Source: Clostridium sp. AN503 (GTDB lineage: Bacteria > Bacillota > Clostridia > Lachnospirales > Lachnospiraceae). Taken from it: a DNA stretch of 64,000 nt. This document shows positions 52,575-61,263 of the stretch, one piece after another. How positions within the stretch are numbered: the stretch's first letter is position 1; the number at the start of each line of letters is the position of its first letter. Below the pieces are notes generated by a model. That model was not told where the DNA came from. It did not search any database and was given only the letters and a program-made list of their open reading frames with translations. The position numbers were made by a program, and so were the translations under genes. Location of the stretch: positions 2,232,001-2,296,000 of the forward strand of contig NZ_JBFDTP010000002.1 in NCBI RefSeq assembly GCF_040719375.1, read 5' to 3'.

Positions 52575-52978
52575 CAGACTGCCACCTCCTTATCCATCTG
52601 AAAATCCCCCAGGGTGGAATGGACTGTAAAAGAAACCTTCAAAAGCCCACGCTCCTGGCGGAACACAAACCCGCCCACGTCCCGGACCCGTTTATCCTGC
52701 AGGAGCGCCTCCCGGATCCTCCGCTTCACCTCACTCTTTACAAACGGCGCCGGGCGGCCATATAAATCCTTCAGCTCCACCCCGTAATTCCAGCTGAAGA
52801 TCAGATGGTCATACCGTTCCGTGTTCAGGATACAGTACACCGCCTGCCGGACAGCCTCCAGGCTGTCCACAGACCCGCTGATCCGTCCTGTCTCCCGCAC
52901 GATCCCGTAGGTCCGGGACGTCCGCTCCTTTTCCCTGAGTGAGACCGGCACCACGGTCCCTGTTGATTTTGGCAGCAT
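52574..52978 (-). CDS. XkdS-like (DUF2634) baseplate protein
   Basis: 134 residues, gp25-like wedge subunit: GRISGSVDSLEAVRQAVYCI, NTERYDHLIFSWNYGVEL, FVKSEVKRRIREALLQDKRV. The family is a relative of T4 gp25/lysozyme-like baseplate proteins and always precedes baseplate J in PBSX-type clusters. The ATG sits 1 nt after the stop of the next gene upstream. Confidence 0.85.
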   Translation of the reverse strand: MLPKSTGTVVPVSLREKERTSRTYGIVRETGRISGSVDSLEAVRQAVYCILNTERYDHLIFSWNYGVELKDLYGRPAPFVKSEVKRRIREALLQDKRVRDVGGFVFRQERGLLKVSFTVHSTLGDFQMDKEVAV

Positions 52979-52979
52979 C

Positions 52980-53300
52980 CTATCCCTCCTTTCCGATCAC
53001 GATATACCTCTGCCCGCCGGATTTCCGCAAAAGCACCACCCGGTCCCCGGCCTTTAAGGCCCCGGGGATGACTGCTGTGCCGCTCTCCCCGCCTACCGTC
53101 ACCGGCACGGTGCGGTCCGTCAGATAATCCGGCACCACCATCTGCATCCGCCCGACCGTCAGCTTCAGCTCCTCAATGCCCACCTCCAGCGGCTCCGGCG
53201 ACTGGACCGTGCCAAAGCAGACGTCACAGGGCTGGCTGTTCTCATAAGCGTTCATGGCGATCCGGCGCATCCCGTCAACCCAGTCAGGCAATAAAATCAC
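52980..53300 (-). CDS. XkdR-like (DUF2577) phage tail protein
   Basis: 106 residues. Features: NSQPCDVCFGTVQSPEPLEV, LTDRTVPVTVGGESGTAVIP, GDRVVLLRKSGGQRYIVIGK. The N-terminus overlaps the XkdQ-like gene by 17 nt. It is a small beta-rich protein of the baseplate hub region, found in the same position in PBSX and related myoviruses. Confidence 0.8.
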   Translation of the reverse strand: MILLPDWVDGMRRIAMNAYENSQPCDVCFGTVQSPEPLEVGIEELKLTVGRMQMVVPDYLTDRTVPVTVGGESGTAVIPGALKAGDRVVLLRKSGGQRYIVIGKEG

Positions 53301-54240
53301 ATCCTCTCAGTGTCAAGTCCATGGTGTGGAGCTCCCCGTCGAACTGGTGGGCAGCTTTCTCCACCATCATGTAATGGCTCAGCTTCGTGTCTCCCAGGTC
53401 CATCACCACCGGCATCAGGCAGCCGGGCCGGACCCGGACATCCCCCAGGGCATTCTTGATAGACAGCTTCTTTGTCTTGTGGTTATATTTTGCCAGCATC
53501 GTATCCGCCAGGGACTGGCCGTCATCCCCCTTCTCCCCCTTGTGGTAATACTGGAGGACGCCCCAGGCATTGATGTTTTCCGTATGCTTTGCCATATAGA
53601 TATCCCGTTTCCCCGTCTCCTCATTGTCAATGCTCACCTTCACCTGGTTGTAGGTCTCCCCGTCAATGCTGGTACTGTAATCATAATCCTCCGCCGTCCT
53701 GTCGCAGATCAGAAGGTCCAGCTTCATGTCCCCCACATTTTTAAGGGTCAGCTTCCCATAACTGTCATACAGCACGTACATCTGCTTTGTGGCATTCATG
53801 GAGAGCGTCAGGGCGTTCAGGATGATGTCAAACAGCGTCTTGTCCGGATCCGACCGGCTCCCGATCACAAACCCGGTGTCCGCCAGTTCCCCTACGGACA
53901 GGTTAAAGTCCGCGGCGATCATGCGGATCACCTCCGTGGCCGTCTTATTTTCATAACGGTATGTGTCCTTGTTCTTTAAATACCGCAGCTGGTCATATGC
54001 GGTCACGCTGACCACCCGGTCCTTCCCGGTCTTCCTCTCGAAGATGAACCCGTAAAAGATCCCGGTCCCGTTGCAGTGCAGGCATACCCGGTCCCCTTCC
54101 GTAAACAGGGCCGTCCCATCCCACAGGACTGAAAACGTCAGCTTCCCGGGGCTTCCCTGCCGTTCCAGGCTCCAGGCTGCCGTCCCGCAGGCCACGGGGC
54201 GGAACAGCTTTCCCTCATGTTCGATCATGATCTCGATCAT
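53284..54240 (-). CDS. XkdQ-like baseplate hub/late control D protein
   Basis: 318 residues, related to gpD/gp27-like hub proteins: WSLERQGSPGKLTFSVLWDG, EGDRVCLHCNGTGIFYGFIF, SVTAYDQLRYLKNKDTYRYE, and KTATEVIRMIAADFNLSVGE. These proteins form the central tail hub that holds the cell-puncturing device. It is followed by XkdR-like and XkdS-like genes in the canonical order. Confidence 0.85.
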   Translation of the reverse strand: MIEIMIEHEGKLFRPVACGTAAWSLERQGSPGKLTFSVLWDGTALFTEGDRVCLHCNGTGIFYGFIFERKTGKDRVVSVTAYDQLRYLKNKDTYRYENKTATEVIRMIAADFNLSVGELADTGFVIGSRSDPDKTLFDIILNALTLSMNATKQMYVLYDSYGKLTLKNVGDMKLDLLICDRTAEDYDYSTSIDGETYNQVKVSIDNEETGKRDIYMAKHTENINAWGVLQYYHKGEKGDDGQSLADTMLAKYNHKTKKLSIKNALGDVRVRPGCLMPVVMDLGDTKLSHYMMVEKAAHQFDGELHTMDLTLRGCDFIA

Positions 54241-54253
54241 TTTTCCACCTCCA

Positions 54254-54928
54254 TCATCCCGGCATCGTCAGGACCTGCCCCTCGCGGATCACGTTGGGGT
54301 TACTGACTTTATCCCGGTTCAGCTCATAGATCTCCGGCCAGCGGTTCCCATCCCCCAGACACCGTTTTGCAATGTTCCACAGGCAGTCCCCGTCCCGGAC
54401 CGTGTAAGAAGACGGCTCCGGTGCGCTCGCAGCCTCCCGCTCCTCCTCCACGGACACGTCCGCCGTATCCGGTTCCTCTTCCTTTACCTGAACCGTCACC
54501 TGCTGTACGCCGTAATGGACGTACTGCTTTAAGCTGACTGACACCGTCACATCCATGCCCTCTTTGGCGTCCTCCGTGACCGTGTAGTCCTCCAGGGAGA
54601 CCGCCATGTTGGTATCAAAAAAGGAATCCCCCGCGGGGGACTCCCTGATCACGATGAACCGGACCGGACGCTTCCCAAGCTTCATCTGCTCCAGCTCCTC
54701 CAGGTAATAGTCCGGCATCTCAAAGCCGTCCTCATAATCCGCAAACGGATACCGGGAGGCCGGAAGGAGGAGGTCAAGATCGATCTCCGTCAGCCCGGCC
54801 GGGTTCAGGATGTTGATCTCCTGCCCGCTGATTAAGTCCATCGTCTTATTTTTCCCGTTGATCTTCATCTTCAGCTTGGAGGGCGCCACCGGGAACAGCA
54901 CGTCTCCAAGGTATAATTGGTATGCCAT
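54254..54928 (-). CDS. XkdP-like LysM-domain tail protein
   Basis: 224 residues. N-terminal domain typical of XkdP (MAYQLYLGDVLFPVAPSKLK, MDLISGQEINILNPAGLTEI). A linker of Glu/Pro/Ala separates it from a C-terminal LysM repeat (SYTVRDGDCLWNIAKRCLGD through NPNVIREGQVLTMPG), which binds peptidoglycan. It sits at the tail tip and joins hub and tape measure. The neighbouring tape measure ends right before it. Confidence 0.9.
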   Translation of the reverse strand: MAYQLYLGDVLFPVAPSKLKMKINGKNKTMDLISGQEINILNPAGLTEIDLDLLLPASRYPFADYEDGFEMPDYYLEELEQMKLGKRPVRFIVIRESPAGDSFFDTNMAVSLEDYTVTEDAKEGMDVTVSVSLKQYVHYGVQQVTVQVKEEEPDTADVSVEEEREAASAPEPSSYTVRDGDCLWNIAKRCLGDGNRWPEIYELNRDKVSNPNVIREGQVLTMPG

Positions 54929-57526
54929 CTAATACACCCCCTCGGCGGCTGTCTCCAGCACTTCAAAGATAGAGGTCTCCAGGTAGCTATTGATGCCGTC
55001 TAAATCCATCTGGCTGTTCACCTGGTTGGTGATGCCGCCCATGTTGACGGTCAGCTCCGCCGTGGTGAAGCGGTTGATGACCTCCGCCTCCGCCATGTCG
55101 CGCATGGACTGTAAGTCCTCCTCGGCCATGTCCATAGAGTCGGCCATGCGGGCGGTGTTGCCGGCGGTGTTGCCGGTGTTACCCACTAAATCGTCATAAG
55201 CCGTGACTGCCGGGTTATAGGAATCTGCTGCCGCCACATCCGCTGCACTACTCTTTCCTTCCTTTTGGAGTTGCCGAACTTCCCAATCCATCTGGTCCTT
55301 CGCTGCATCTGCCTGAAGCTTCTGCCAAATATATTCCTGCTTCCTTGCCTTTTGCGCTGCTGAGTTTTCTTCTTTCATTGCTGCAAGATCCGATGCGCGT
55401 TGCTGCATCTTAGCCTGTTCCTCCACGGCAGCGCCGGCAGCCAGTTCCACATGCCCGATTGCCTCAATTGATACCCCTGGTATATTATTTACAAACTCGA
55501 TCAGCTTATTGATACGGTCGATCACCCCGTTCAGGAATGCCTCGACTATCATCAGACCTCCTACCTTCATCAAGCTTAAGGCATTTAAAATGCCCACCTT
55601 CACGGCGGTAAAGGCATACTCCATGTTAGCTAGAGTATTTTGAACCATCATACCTACAAACATGATTCCAAGTTTCAACCTATTTCCGGCATTAAGGACA
55701 GCATTTACACAGATTTGCCATGCAATGCGCAGACCGCCGACATGATTTACCCATATGGCAATTGCCGCCACCACTGCCATAATTACCACGACAATCCAGG
55801 TCAAAGGGCAAGCTAAAAGCGCCATGTTAAATCCAACCTGAGCTCCAGTCGCAGTTTTCGTAGCTGCCGCTTCCATTAAAGTTGCTCCTGCTTTTATGGC
55901 TGAACTAGCTGCTGATATTGCTTGTAGTCCATTGCTTATGCCCTGAACGATATTACATGCTATAACAGCTCCCTTATATGCAACTATTGCCGCAACTACT
56001 CCTGAAATTACAGGAACAAGCCACCACCAGTTCTCTTGCACCCAAGCCGCTGCCTGTGCCATTATATCAAGTCCAGCCACTGCAACCTGCGCCATCATCT
56101 GAATCCCATTCGTAATACTATTTACCATGCTCTGGAATTCCGTTGTCTGTGCTACTGCGCTTAGCTGTTGTAGTGCCGGCTGAAACGCCATCAATGCCTG
56201 GTTGCGGATATTATCAGCCACTTGGCTGAATGTCACTGGCATCTGGCTGAATTTATCATTTGTCTCATCAGCCGCCGCAAACATTGCATTTTTTATGACC
56301 TCTGCTGTAATAGCTCCATCTGAAGCAAGTTTTTTAATTTTGCCTACTGGAACATCCATATAATCTGCTATATGCTGTACAATTGGCTGCGCGTTATCTA
56401 ACACTGCATTCAGCTCCTCGCCCTGAAGTTTTCCTGAAGCCATAGACTGGGTAAGCTGAAGCATGACTGAATCCACACCTTGTGCACTGGTTCCCGCAAT
56501 AACAAAATTTTTGTTTAACTGTTCTGCAAATGCAATTACCTCATCTGTATTTGAAAACGCACCTCTTGCCTGCATTCCCAATTTTGATACCGCATCCGCA
56601 GTAGTCTGATATGCTCCACGTGAACGCTGGGCTGATTCATAAATTCTCTGTTGAAGATTTCCTGTCTCCTGAAAGCTTTGATTCATCAACTCAAGCCTTG
56701 CCGTTGTCTGTGTAACCTGGTCCGCCACATCAATAATTTTTCCTGCAGTTGCCACACTCAAAACGGCTGCTGCTACACGTTTGACCATTTGTTCCAATCC
56801 CGTAGCCGCCGCGTGTCCCCGTGTCAATGACTGGTTGAACTGATCCTGAGCTGAAATGTTATCACGAATCCCCCGCTCTGCGCTGTCTATAACAGAATTC
56901 AACTGCTGATATGCCACATTCGCCGCCCTGATATCCATCCTGCCCATTGCCTGATTAAGCTCCTCCTGAATATCAAGTGCCTGCGAAAGCTTCGCCCTCA
57001 TACCCTCCAGTTCCCCGTTTGTCTTGTCCGTCTGCAAATTCACAGGAATCTTATTCAGACTTTCAATTCGCACGCTCAAGCTCTGTATACGGTTTTCTAC
57101 AGCCGCCACATCATTTAACATCCCCGGAGGAGTAATGTTCATATTCCTAGCCTGTGCAGAAATCTGCTGCTGCGTACGAAACAAGCATTCTGCCATCTGA
57201 TTTGCTGACTGCATTTCCGCAGAAAACCGCTCTATACCGGCATTCATAAACACTTGGGGAGTAGATGCCGATGTCCACGTCGGCTCCGGCACCTTAACCG
57301 GTACATTGTTGACCCTCTCCAACTCCTCCTGATACCGAGCCAGTTCAGCCGAAGCGCTTGCCATCTCCTGCTGTGCTGCTACCATAGAAGCTGTATCGAA
57401 CGCTGCACTTGTTGCATTTTGTGCAGAATAAAAACTGCTCACCATGAGATTCATCGAGTTAATAATCGACTTCAGCACAGGTGTCATCTGGTCATTTATC
57501 TGAATAGAGGTTGATATACCTGCCAT
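54929..57526 (-). CDS. Phage tail tape-measure protein
   Basis: 865 residues. Alpha-helical throughout with a tape-measure core (ARLELMNQSFQETGNLQQRI, GAFSNTDEVIAFAEQLNKNF, SMASGKLQGEELNAVLDNAQ, YMDVPVGKIKKLASDGAITA) and hydrophobic segments around 500-610 (WWWLVPVISGVVAAIVAYKG, LTWIVVVIMAVVAAIAIWV). At about 1.5 angstrom per residue it predicts a tail near 130 nm. The middle of the gene is visibly more AT-rich than its ends, which hints at mosaic origin. Confidence 0.92.
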   Translation of the reverse strand: MAGISTSIQINDQMTPVLKSIINSMNLMVSSFYSAQNATSAAFDTASMVAAQQEMASASAELARYQEELERVNNVPVKVPEPTWTSASTPQVFMNAGIERFSAEMQSANQMAECLFRTQQQISAQARNMNITPPGMLNDVAAVENRIQSLSVRIESLNKIPVNLQTDKTNGELEGMRAKLSQALDIQEELNQAMGRMDIRAANVAYQQLNSVIDSAERGIRDNISAQDQFNQSLTRGHAAATGLEQMVKRVAAAVLSVATAGKIIDVADQVTQTTARLELMNQSFQETGNLQQRIYESAQRSRGAYQTTADAVSKLGMQARGAFSNTDEVIAFAEQLNKNFVIAGTSAQGVDSVMLQLTQSMASGKLQGEELNAVLDNAQPIVQHIADYMDVPVGKIKKLASDGAITAEVIKNAMFAAADETNDKFSQMPVTFSQVADNIRNQALMAFQPALQQLSAVAQTTEFQSMVNSITNGIQMMAQVAVAGLDIMAQAAAWVQENWWWLVPVISGVVAAIVAYKGAVIACNIVQGISNGLQAISAASSAIKAGATLMEAAATKTATGAQVGFNMALLACPLTWIVVVIMAVVAAIAIWVNHVGGLRIAWQICVNAVLNAGNRLKLGIMFVGMMVQNTLANMEYAFTAVKVGILNALSLMKVGGLMIVEAFLNGVIDRINKLIEFVNNIPGVSIEAIGHVELAAGAAVEEQAKMQQRASDLAAMKEENSAAQKARKQEYIWQKLQADAAKDQMDWEVRQLQKEGKSSAADVAAADSYNPAVTAYDDLVGNTGNTAGNTARMADSMDMAEEDLQSMRDMAEAEVINRFTTAELTVNMGGITNQVNSQMDLDGINSYLETSIFEVLETAAEGVY

Positions 57527-57564
57527 ATTTTCTCCTTTCTACTACGATTTTAAAATTACTATTC

Positions 57565-57593
57565 TTGAATGTTTACCTGAAATGTAATACAAT
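57565..57593 (+). promoter_or_regulatory. Promoter of the plus-strand moron gene
   Basis: TTGAAT (57565-57570), 17-nt spacer, TACAAT (57588-57593), then GAGAGGGG before the ATG at 57617. A self-contained promoter that opposes the late operon, as expected for a moron expressed in the lysogen. Confidence 0.7.
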
Positions 57594-57616
57594 TAAAGAA
57601 TAGAGAGGGGAATATT

Positions 57617-58312
57617 ATGAAGAAAATATTTATTAAAATCATTTTAGGGACAACACTTTTTGCAATTTCTCCCACAATTACGTCACTGGCCGGTTCATGG
57701 CAAACCGTCAATAATGATTGGAAATACCAAAATGATGACGGCTCATATGTAATGGATGCATGGCTATCCGATAACAACTCGAATTATTATTTTGATTCCA
57801 GTGGAATTATGCTGAAAAACACGCTTAGTCCTGACGGCTTTCCTTTAGGCCGTGACGGAAAAAGATTATCCGCTGATGAAGCCCTTCCCCTTGTTTTTCC
57901 CGGAACGGAAGCTGATTACGATGCCTACACTAATGCCATGACCGATTACTTCTACGGATACCATAAACAATTCACTGATGAATATGCCAGTATTCATGTA
58001 ATCGTGTTAGACGTTTACAGCAATCAGAACTATCAAAACGCGCGAAATGCAATCAACAGCTTGGACACTTTTAACTTTGCCCCATACATGCTTTCAGATT
58101 TCATTGGAATCAGAAAAATAACAACACTTGATGAAATCTTTAGAATCGAATCAAAATATTATATGTCTGAACTCGTTCAGGCTTCCGAACAACAGGATTC
58201 TGCTTATAGGCAAGAAATTCTTAATAAAATGGACCTTTCCGCCGATAAATACTTTAGTGGCATTAATTCTTTAATTGATCGTTCCATCTTATGGGGTGAG
58301 GATTTCAACTAA
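57617..58312 (+). CDS. Secreted cell-wall-binding-repeat protein (phage moron)
   Basis: 231 residues. Signal peptide MKKIFIKIILGTTLFAISP with a likely cut after SLA. Then one complete wall-binding repeat, WQTVNNDWKYQNDDGSYVMD to NYYFDSSGIMLKN, followed by a helical domain that I do not recognise (ALPLVFPGTEADYDAYTNAM onward). It is the only plus-strand gene in the late region, lies between tape measure and chaperone genes, is AT-rich, and has its own promoter and terminator. That is the pattern of a lysogenic-conversion gene. A surface role such as superinfection exclusion or host adaptation is only a guess. Confidence 0.75.
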   Translation: MKKIFIKIILGTTLFAISPTITSLAGSWQTVNNDWKYQNDDGSYVMDAWLSDNNSNYYFDSSGIMLKNTLSPDGFPLGRDGKRLSADEALPLVFPGTEADYDAYTNAMTDYFYGYHKQFTDEYASIHVIVLDVYSNQNYQNARNAINSLDTFNFAPYMLSDFIGIRKITTLDEIFRIESKYYMSELVQASEQQDSAYRQEILNKMDLSADKYFSGINSLIDRSILWGEDFN

Positions 58313-58351
58313 AATGACACCCTCGTAAAATCAAAACTTTTAGGTATAACA

Positions 58352-58381
58352 AAAGGCACCTGGATTTCTCCTGGTGCCTTT
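58352..58381. terminator. Bidirectional terminator after the moron
   Basis: AAAGGCACC (58352-58360) pairs with GGTGCCTTT (58373-58381) over a 12-nt loop. T runs follow on both strands (TTT and TTTT). It closes the plus-strand moron and the minus-strand gene that ends at 58384. Confidence 0.75.
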
Positions 58382-58383
58382 CA

Positions 58384-58791
58384 TCATATTTCACAACTTG
58401 TTGGTTTTTGATCTGCAATCAACCGTTGTTGCAGCTTCATTATCTTAATGCTTTCCATAGACGTTCCCCAAAAGTCTACATGTTGATTAGTTCCATTTTT
58501 TGTAACATAATGAATCACGAAAAAGCTTCTGGGCGCTTCGCCTTTTCCATAAACCCGACCAGAAGCCCCTTTATACTTAAGCATATAATCAACTTCTGGC
58601 AATTGCTCAATTGATTGAACTCTGCTACGCTCCAATCTAACCTCAACTTTGGGGACTGACTGTGCTAAAATCAAATCCGTTTCCTGTAATATGATCCTGC
58701 AGGCGTGGTCTGCTATAAAATTAGGTAATTCCCCATCATAATACATAGCTCTAACATCTATATCTTTATACTTCTTTCCAAATAACCCCAT
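58384..58791 (-). CDS. Hypothetical PH-like protein, possibly a second moron
   Basis: 135 residues. Begins MGLFGKKYKDIDVRAMYYDG and has alternating strands (CRIILQETDLILAQSVPKVEVRL, PRSFFVIHYVTKNGTNQHVDFWG split in blocks) with a final helix, MESIKIMKLQQRLI. The pattern resembles short bacterial pleckstrin-homology-like proteins. It stands between the tail chaperone and tape-measure genes, a place where PBSX-type phages have no gene. Function unknown. Confidence 0.6.
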   Translation of the reverse strand: MGLFGKKYKDIDVRAMYYDGELPNFIADHACRIILQETDLILAQSVPKVEVRLERSRVQSIEQLPEVDYMLKYKGASGRVYGKGEAPRSFFVIHYVTKNGTNQHVDFWGTSMESIKIMKLQQRLIADQKPTSCEI

Positions 58792-58847
58792 TAAGTATCC
58801 CCCCTTAAACTTGATAGGGTTATTATATCATTTTATCATTCCGACAT

Positions 58848-59033
58848 CTACCTTTTCCTCGGCTTTTTCATCTTCTTCCCTTCTTTTCTCTCCTGCTCCA
58901 TCTTCATCTGCACCGCTGCCACCACATAAGCCTGTTCCTGAACCTCCAGATCTAGGAATTCATGCGGCCATCTGTGGAGCTTATGGAGGCAATAGTAGGC
59001 AATGTTTGCCTCCATATCACCCCCATTGATCAG
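58848..59033 (-). CDS. Downstream frame of the tail chaperone (gpT-like extension, reached by -1 frameshift)
   Basis: 61 codons in the -1 frame that continue from the slippery site at 59033-59039. The protein reads LINGGDMEANIAYYCLHKLH and then LEVQEQAYVVAAVQMKMEQE with a basic end. It also has its own ATG at 59015 (55 residues) but no ribosome site better than GGGGGTGAT. In lambda-like and many Firmicutes tails the equivalent frame is made only as a fusion (gpG-T) that coats the tape measure during assembly. The place, size and composition match. Confidence 0.78.
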   Translation of the reverse strand: MINGGDMEANIAYYCLHKLHRWPHEFLDLEVQEQAYVVAAVQMKMEQERKEGKKMKKPRKR

Positions 59034-59461
59034 TTTTTTGCTTCATCCACCTTGTCCTGGAACGCCTGATCGAACCCATGATACGCCTGGATCTTGCTTA
59101 TAAACTCATTATATTCTCCCGGATCATCAATCATCTCAACCAAAAGCTGGTCCGCCCCCATGACGCCATAAGAATCCTGCAATTCCCTATCATTTAAATT
59201 CGGATACACAATACAGGCCGCAGCCATTTTAGCCAGGTATCGGTTCGTATTTAGTTTCGGTCTGTATAGCCCCGGCTTCCCGGTCACCTGTACATCCATC
59301 GTGGATTCATCGCGAATCGTATTGTCCTCCTTTGTGGTGAGCGGTCTTACCTCCCACAGGAGCGGAGCTCCCGCCTCATCCGTCAGGCTCCTGGTCGCCA
59401 CGACCTTCAGATTCTCCTTGATCACCTTATTCTTTTTCAAAAACCTGCTCAAGTCTCCCAT
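59030..59461 (-). CDS. XkdN-like tail assembly chaperone
   Basis: 143 residues. Family blocks: SRFLKKNKVIKENLKVVATR, WEVRPLTTKEDNTIRDEST, LNTNRYLAKMAAACIVYPNL, ELQDSYGVMGADQLLVEMID. It stands between the tail tube and tape-measure genes, the usual place for gpG-type chaperones. Its last codons, GCA AAA AAC TGA, contain a canonical slippery heptamer, so part of the product should be extended into the next frame. Confidence 0.88.
   Translation of the reverse strand: MGDLSRFLKKNKVIKENLKVVATRSLTDEAGAPLLWEVRPLTTKEDNTIRDESTMDVQVTGKPGLYRPKLNTNRYLAKMAAACIVYPNLNDRELQDSYGVMGADQLLVEMIDDPGEYNEFISKIQAYHGFDQAFQDKVDEAKN
59033..59039 (-). promoter_or_regulatory. Programmed -1 ribosomal frameshift site
   Basis: The heptamer A AAA AAC is in the correct phase (GCA AAA AAC TGA). 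A -1 slip avoids the TGA at 59030-59032 and enters the frame that ends at 58848, giving a fusion of about 204 residues. Confidence 0.8.
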
Positions 59462-59483
59462 ATATCCTTATCCTCTCTTTCTC

Positions 59484-59951
59484 TTACAGCATTCCCTGCA
59501 GTGCCTTAAATGTTTCCGGGATCTCCCAGTCCTCAAAAGTAAAGTCCAGGTCCTCATCCAGATACTCTGCATCTGCATCAAACTTCGCCAGGATCCCTCC
59601 ATCTACATTACAGTCTTTCAGGATTATCGTCTGACGCCCCACACTGGAGGTCGGGTCCTCATTAGTCACCTGGATATCAAAATACACATCCTCCCCAGTC
59701 TCCTTATACCGGTACAGAAGCTGCCGGAAAATGCTGGTATTGTAGTGAAAGGTCGCTGATCCGCTCCCTTTCCATCCCGTAGTCTTGTTCCCCTTCCCAG
59801 TCTTCCCAAGGATCGGGACCTCTGACTTCGTCTTTTCCATACTGGCCTCCAGGTTGATGGCCTGCATAAAATTATACCGGTTGCCATCGATCGTCACAAA
59901 GCATTCCGCCAGGGAGGCGCTCACCGCGTCTTTCGCATTCATTGTCTGCAT
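59484..59951 (-). CDS. Phage tail tube protein (XkdM-like, DUF2001)
   Basis: 155 residues from the ATG at 59951 (GAAGGAGAG upstream; the longer frame to 59975 has no site). Features: LAECFVTIDGNRYNFMQAIN, KSEVPILGKTGKGNKTTGWK, GSATFHYNTSIFRQLLYRYK, and VYFDIQVTNEDPTSSVGRQT. XkdM forms the inner tube within the sheath. It follows the sheath gene by 16 nt. Confidence 0.9.
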   Translation of the reverse strand: MQTMNAKDAVSASLAECFVTIDGNRYNFMQAINLEASMEKTKSEVPILGKTGKGNKTTGWKGSGSATFHYNTSIFRQLLYRYKETGEDVYFDIQVTNEDPTSSVGRQTIILKDCNVDGGILAKFDADAEYLDEDLDFTFEDWEIPETFKALQGML

Positions 59952-59967
59952 ATCTCGTCTCTCCTTC

Positions 59968-61263
59968 CTATTCAATCACAACGGTCATGTAAAGCTGGTC
60001 CATGCAGCTGATCGGCTGCACCGGGGCGCTCACCACAACAGAGCGACGGCTCTCACCCGCCGCCACCGTGATCCGCTCCGAATCTACCGCCTCGATCGCC
60101 CGCTGCGCCGCCAGGGATTTATAAAAGGTCACCATCTCATTCCATAAGCTGACCCGCCCGGAAGCGTCGTTTGGTACCTGTCCCATAAAACGCTCCGCAA
60201 ACAGGGATGCGATCCCATTCCCGATCGTATCCAGCACACGGATGGTCTGGTTGTCCGCGAAGTCCGCGTTCTTTTCCTCAGTGAACGTGACCAGGGTATT
60301 GATGTCCCGCAGCACACGCACCTCATCCCCCACCTGGTGGAGCAGGAATTTCCCCGCCTTGATCCCATCTGAAAGCTGGGTCTGGGTATATGCGACGCTG
60401 ACTGTATACTCACCGTCATAAACCTTGTTCGTGTTCGACTTATTCACTGCACAGGCCGCCGAGGCCCCGGCTACCCAGTAAACCAGTCCCGGCTCCAGCT
60501 GGGCAGCACGGTTTTCTACAGAAATAACGCCCTCATAGTCCGCATTAGATGCCCGGTATGCGACCACCTGGATCTTAATCCCCAGTTCATCACGGAGCCG
60601 CTTTGCATACGCAACAAACAGGTTCACCGTTGATTCATCCTTGACCGGACAGCCAATGACATTTACGGTCTTCTGTTCTGCCGCATCCAGGAAGTTCTGA
60701 TACGCCTCCCCTGCCACGGTCCCATCTTCGCCTCCGGCAAGCGGTGTCCCTGCAGTCTCTGTAAGCGCGGCCTCCTTCTTGAACACAACAAAACCATTAT
60801 CCTTCAACTCCGATGACGCAGTTACAGTCTGAGTGTCTACGACCATTGTCTCCATCATGGTCTTCACATCAAACAGGTTCTCATCCTCCACATTTTTCTG
60901 AATGACCAGCCTGACCGCATTCCCACGCGCTCCGCTGTACCTTGCCTCAGCATAATCATTGGATGCCTTAGAGCCTCCGCTGTTAACACGGTACACATAT
61001 ACGGTACTCGCATTCCGGAACATCTCCCGGAAAGGAAGCATTTTTGCCGCTGTCCTGGGATATCCCAGGGTCAGAAGGCTGTCTTTCTCAAACTCTTCCC
61101 TTGTGATCTTCACGACCTCCTGTTCCAGTCCCCAGTCCAATTCCATCGGCATTGCCACAGCGCCCTTTACGGCACCCTCTGCCGCCATTGCCGTGCTCAT
61201 GAAATTAATATAAGCCCCCGGCAACCCCTTGTTCTGATCAATAAAAGTTCCGCCACCTAACAT
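59968..61263 (-). CDS. Phage tail sheath protein (XkdK-like)
   Basis: 431 residues. Typical pieces: GTFIDQNKGLPGAYINFMST, KMLPFREMFRNASTVYVYRV, WVAGASAACAVNKSNTNKVY, LVTFTEEKNADFADNQTIRV and a C-terminal domain VSAPVQPISCMDQLYMTVVI. A sheath proves a contractile tail, i.e. a myovirus-like prophage or tailocin. Its stop is just before the tube gene. Confidence 0.93.
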   Translation of the reverse strand: MLGGGTFIDQNKGLPGAYINFMSTAMAAEGAVKGAVAMPMELDWGLEQEVVKITREEFEKDSLLTLGYPRTAAKMLPFREMFRNASTVYVYRVNSGGSKASNDYAEARYSGARGNAVRLVIQKNVEDENLFDVKTMMETMVVDTQTVTASSELKDNGFVVFKKEAALTETAGTPLAGGEDGTVAGEAYQNFLDAAEQKTVNVIGCPVKDESTVNLFVAYAKRLRDELGIKIQVVAYRASNADYEGVISVENRAAQLEPGLVYWVAGASAACAVNKSNTNKVYDGEYTVSVAYTQTQLSDGIKAGKFLLHQVGDEVRVLRDINTLVTFTEEKNADFADNQTIRVLDTIGNGIASLFAERFMGQVPNDASGRVSLWNEMVTFYKSLAAQRAIEAVDSERITVAAGESRRSVVVSAPVQPISCMDQLYMTVVIE

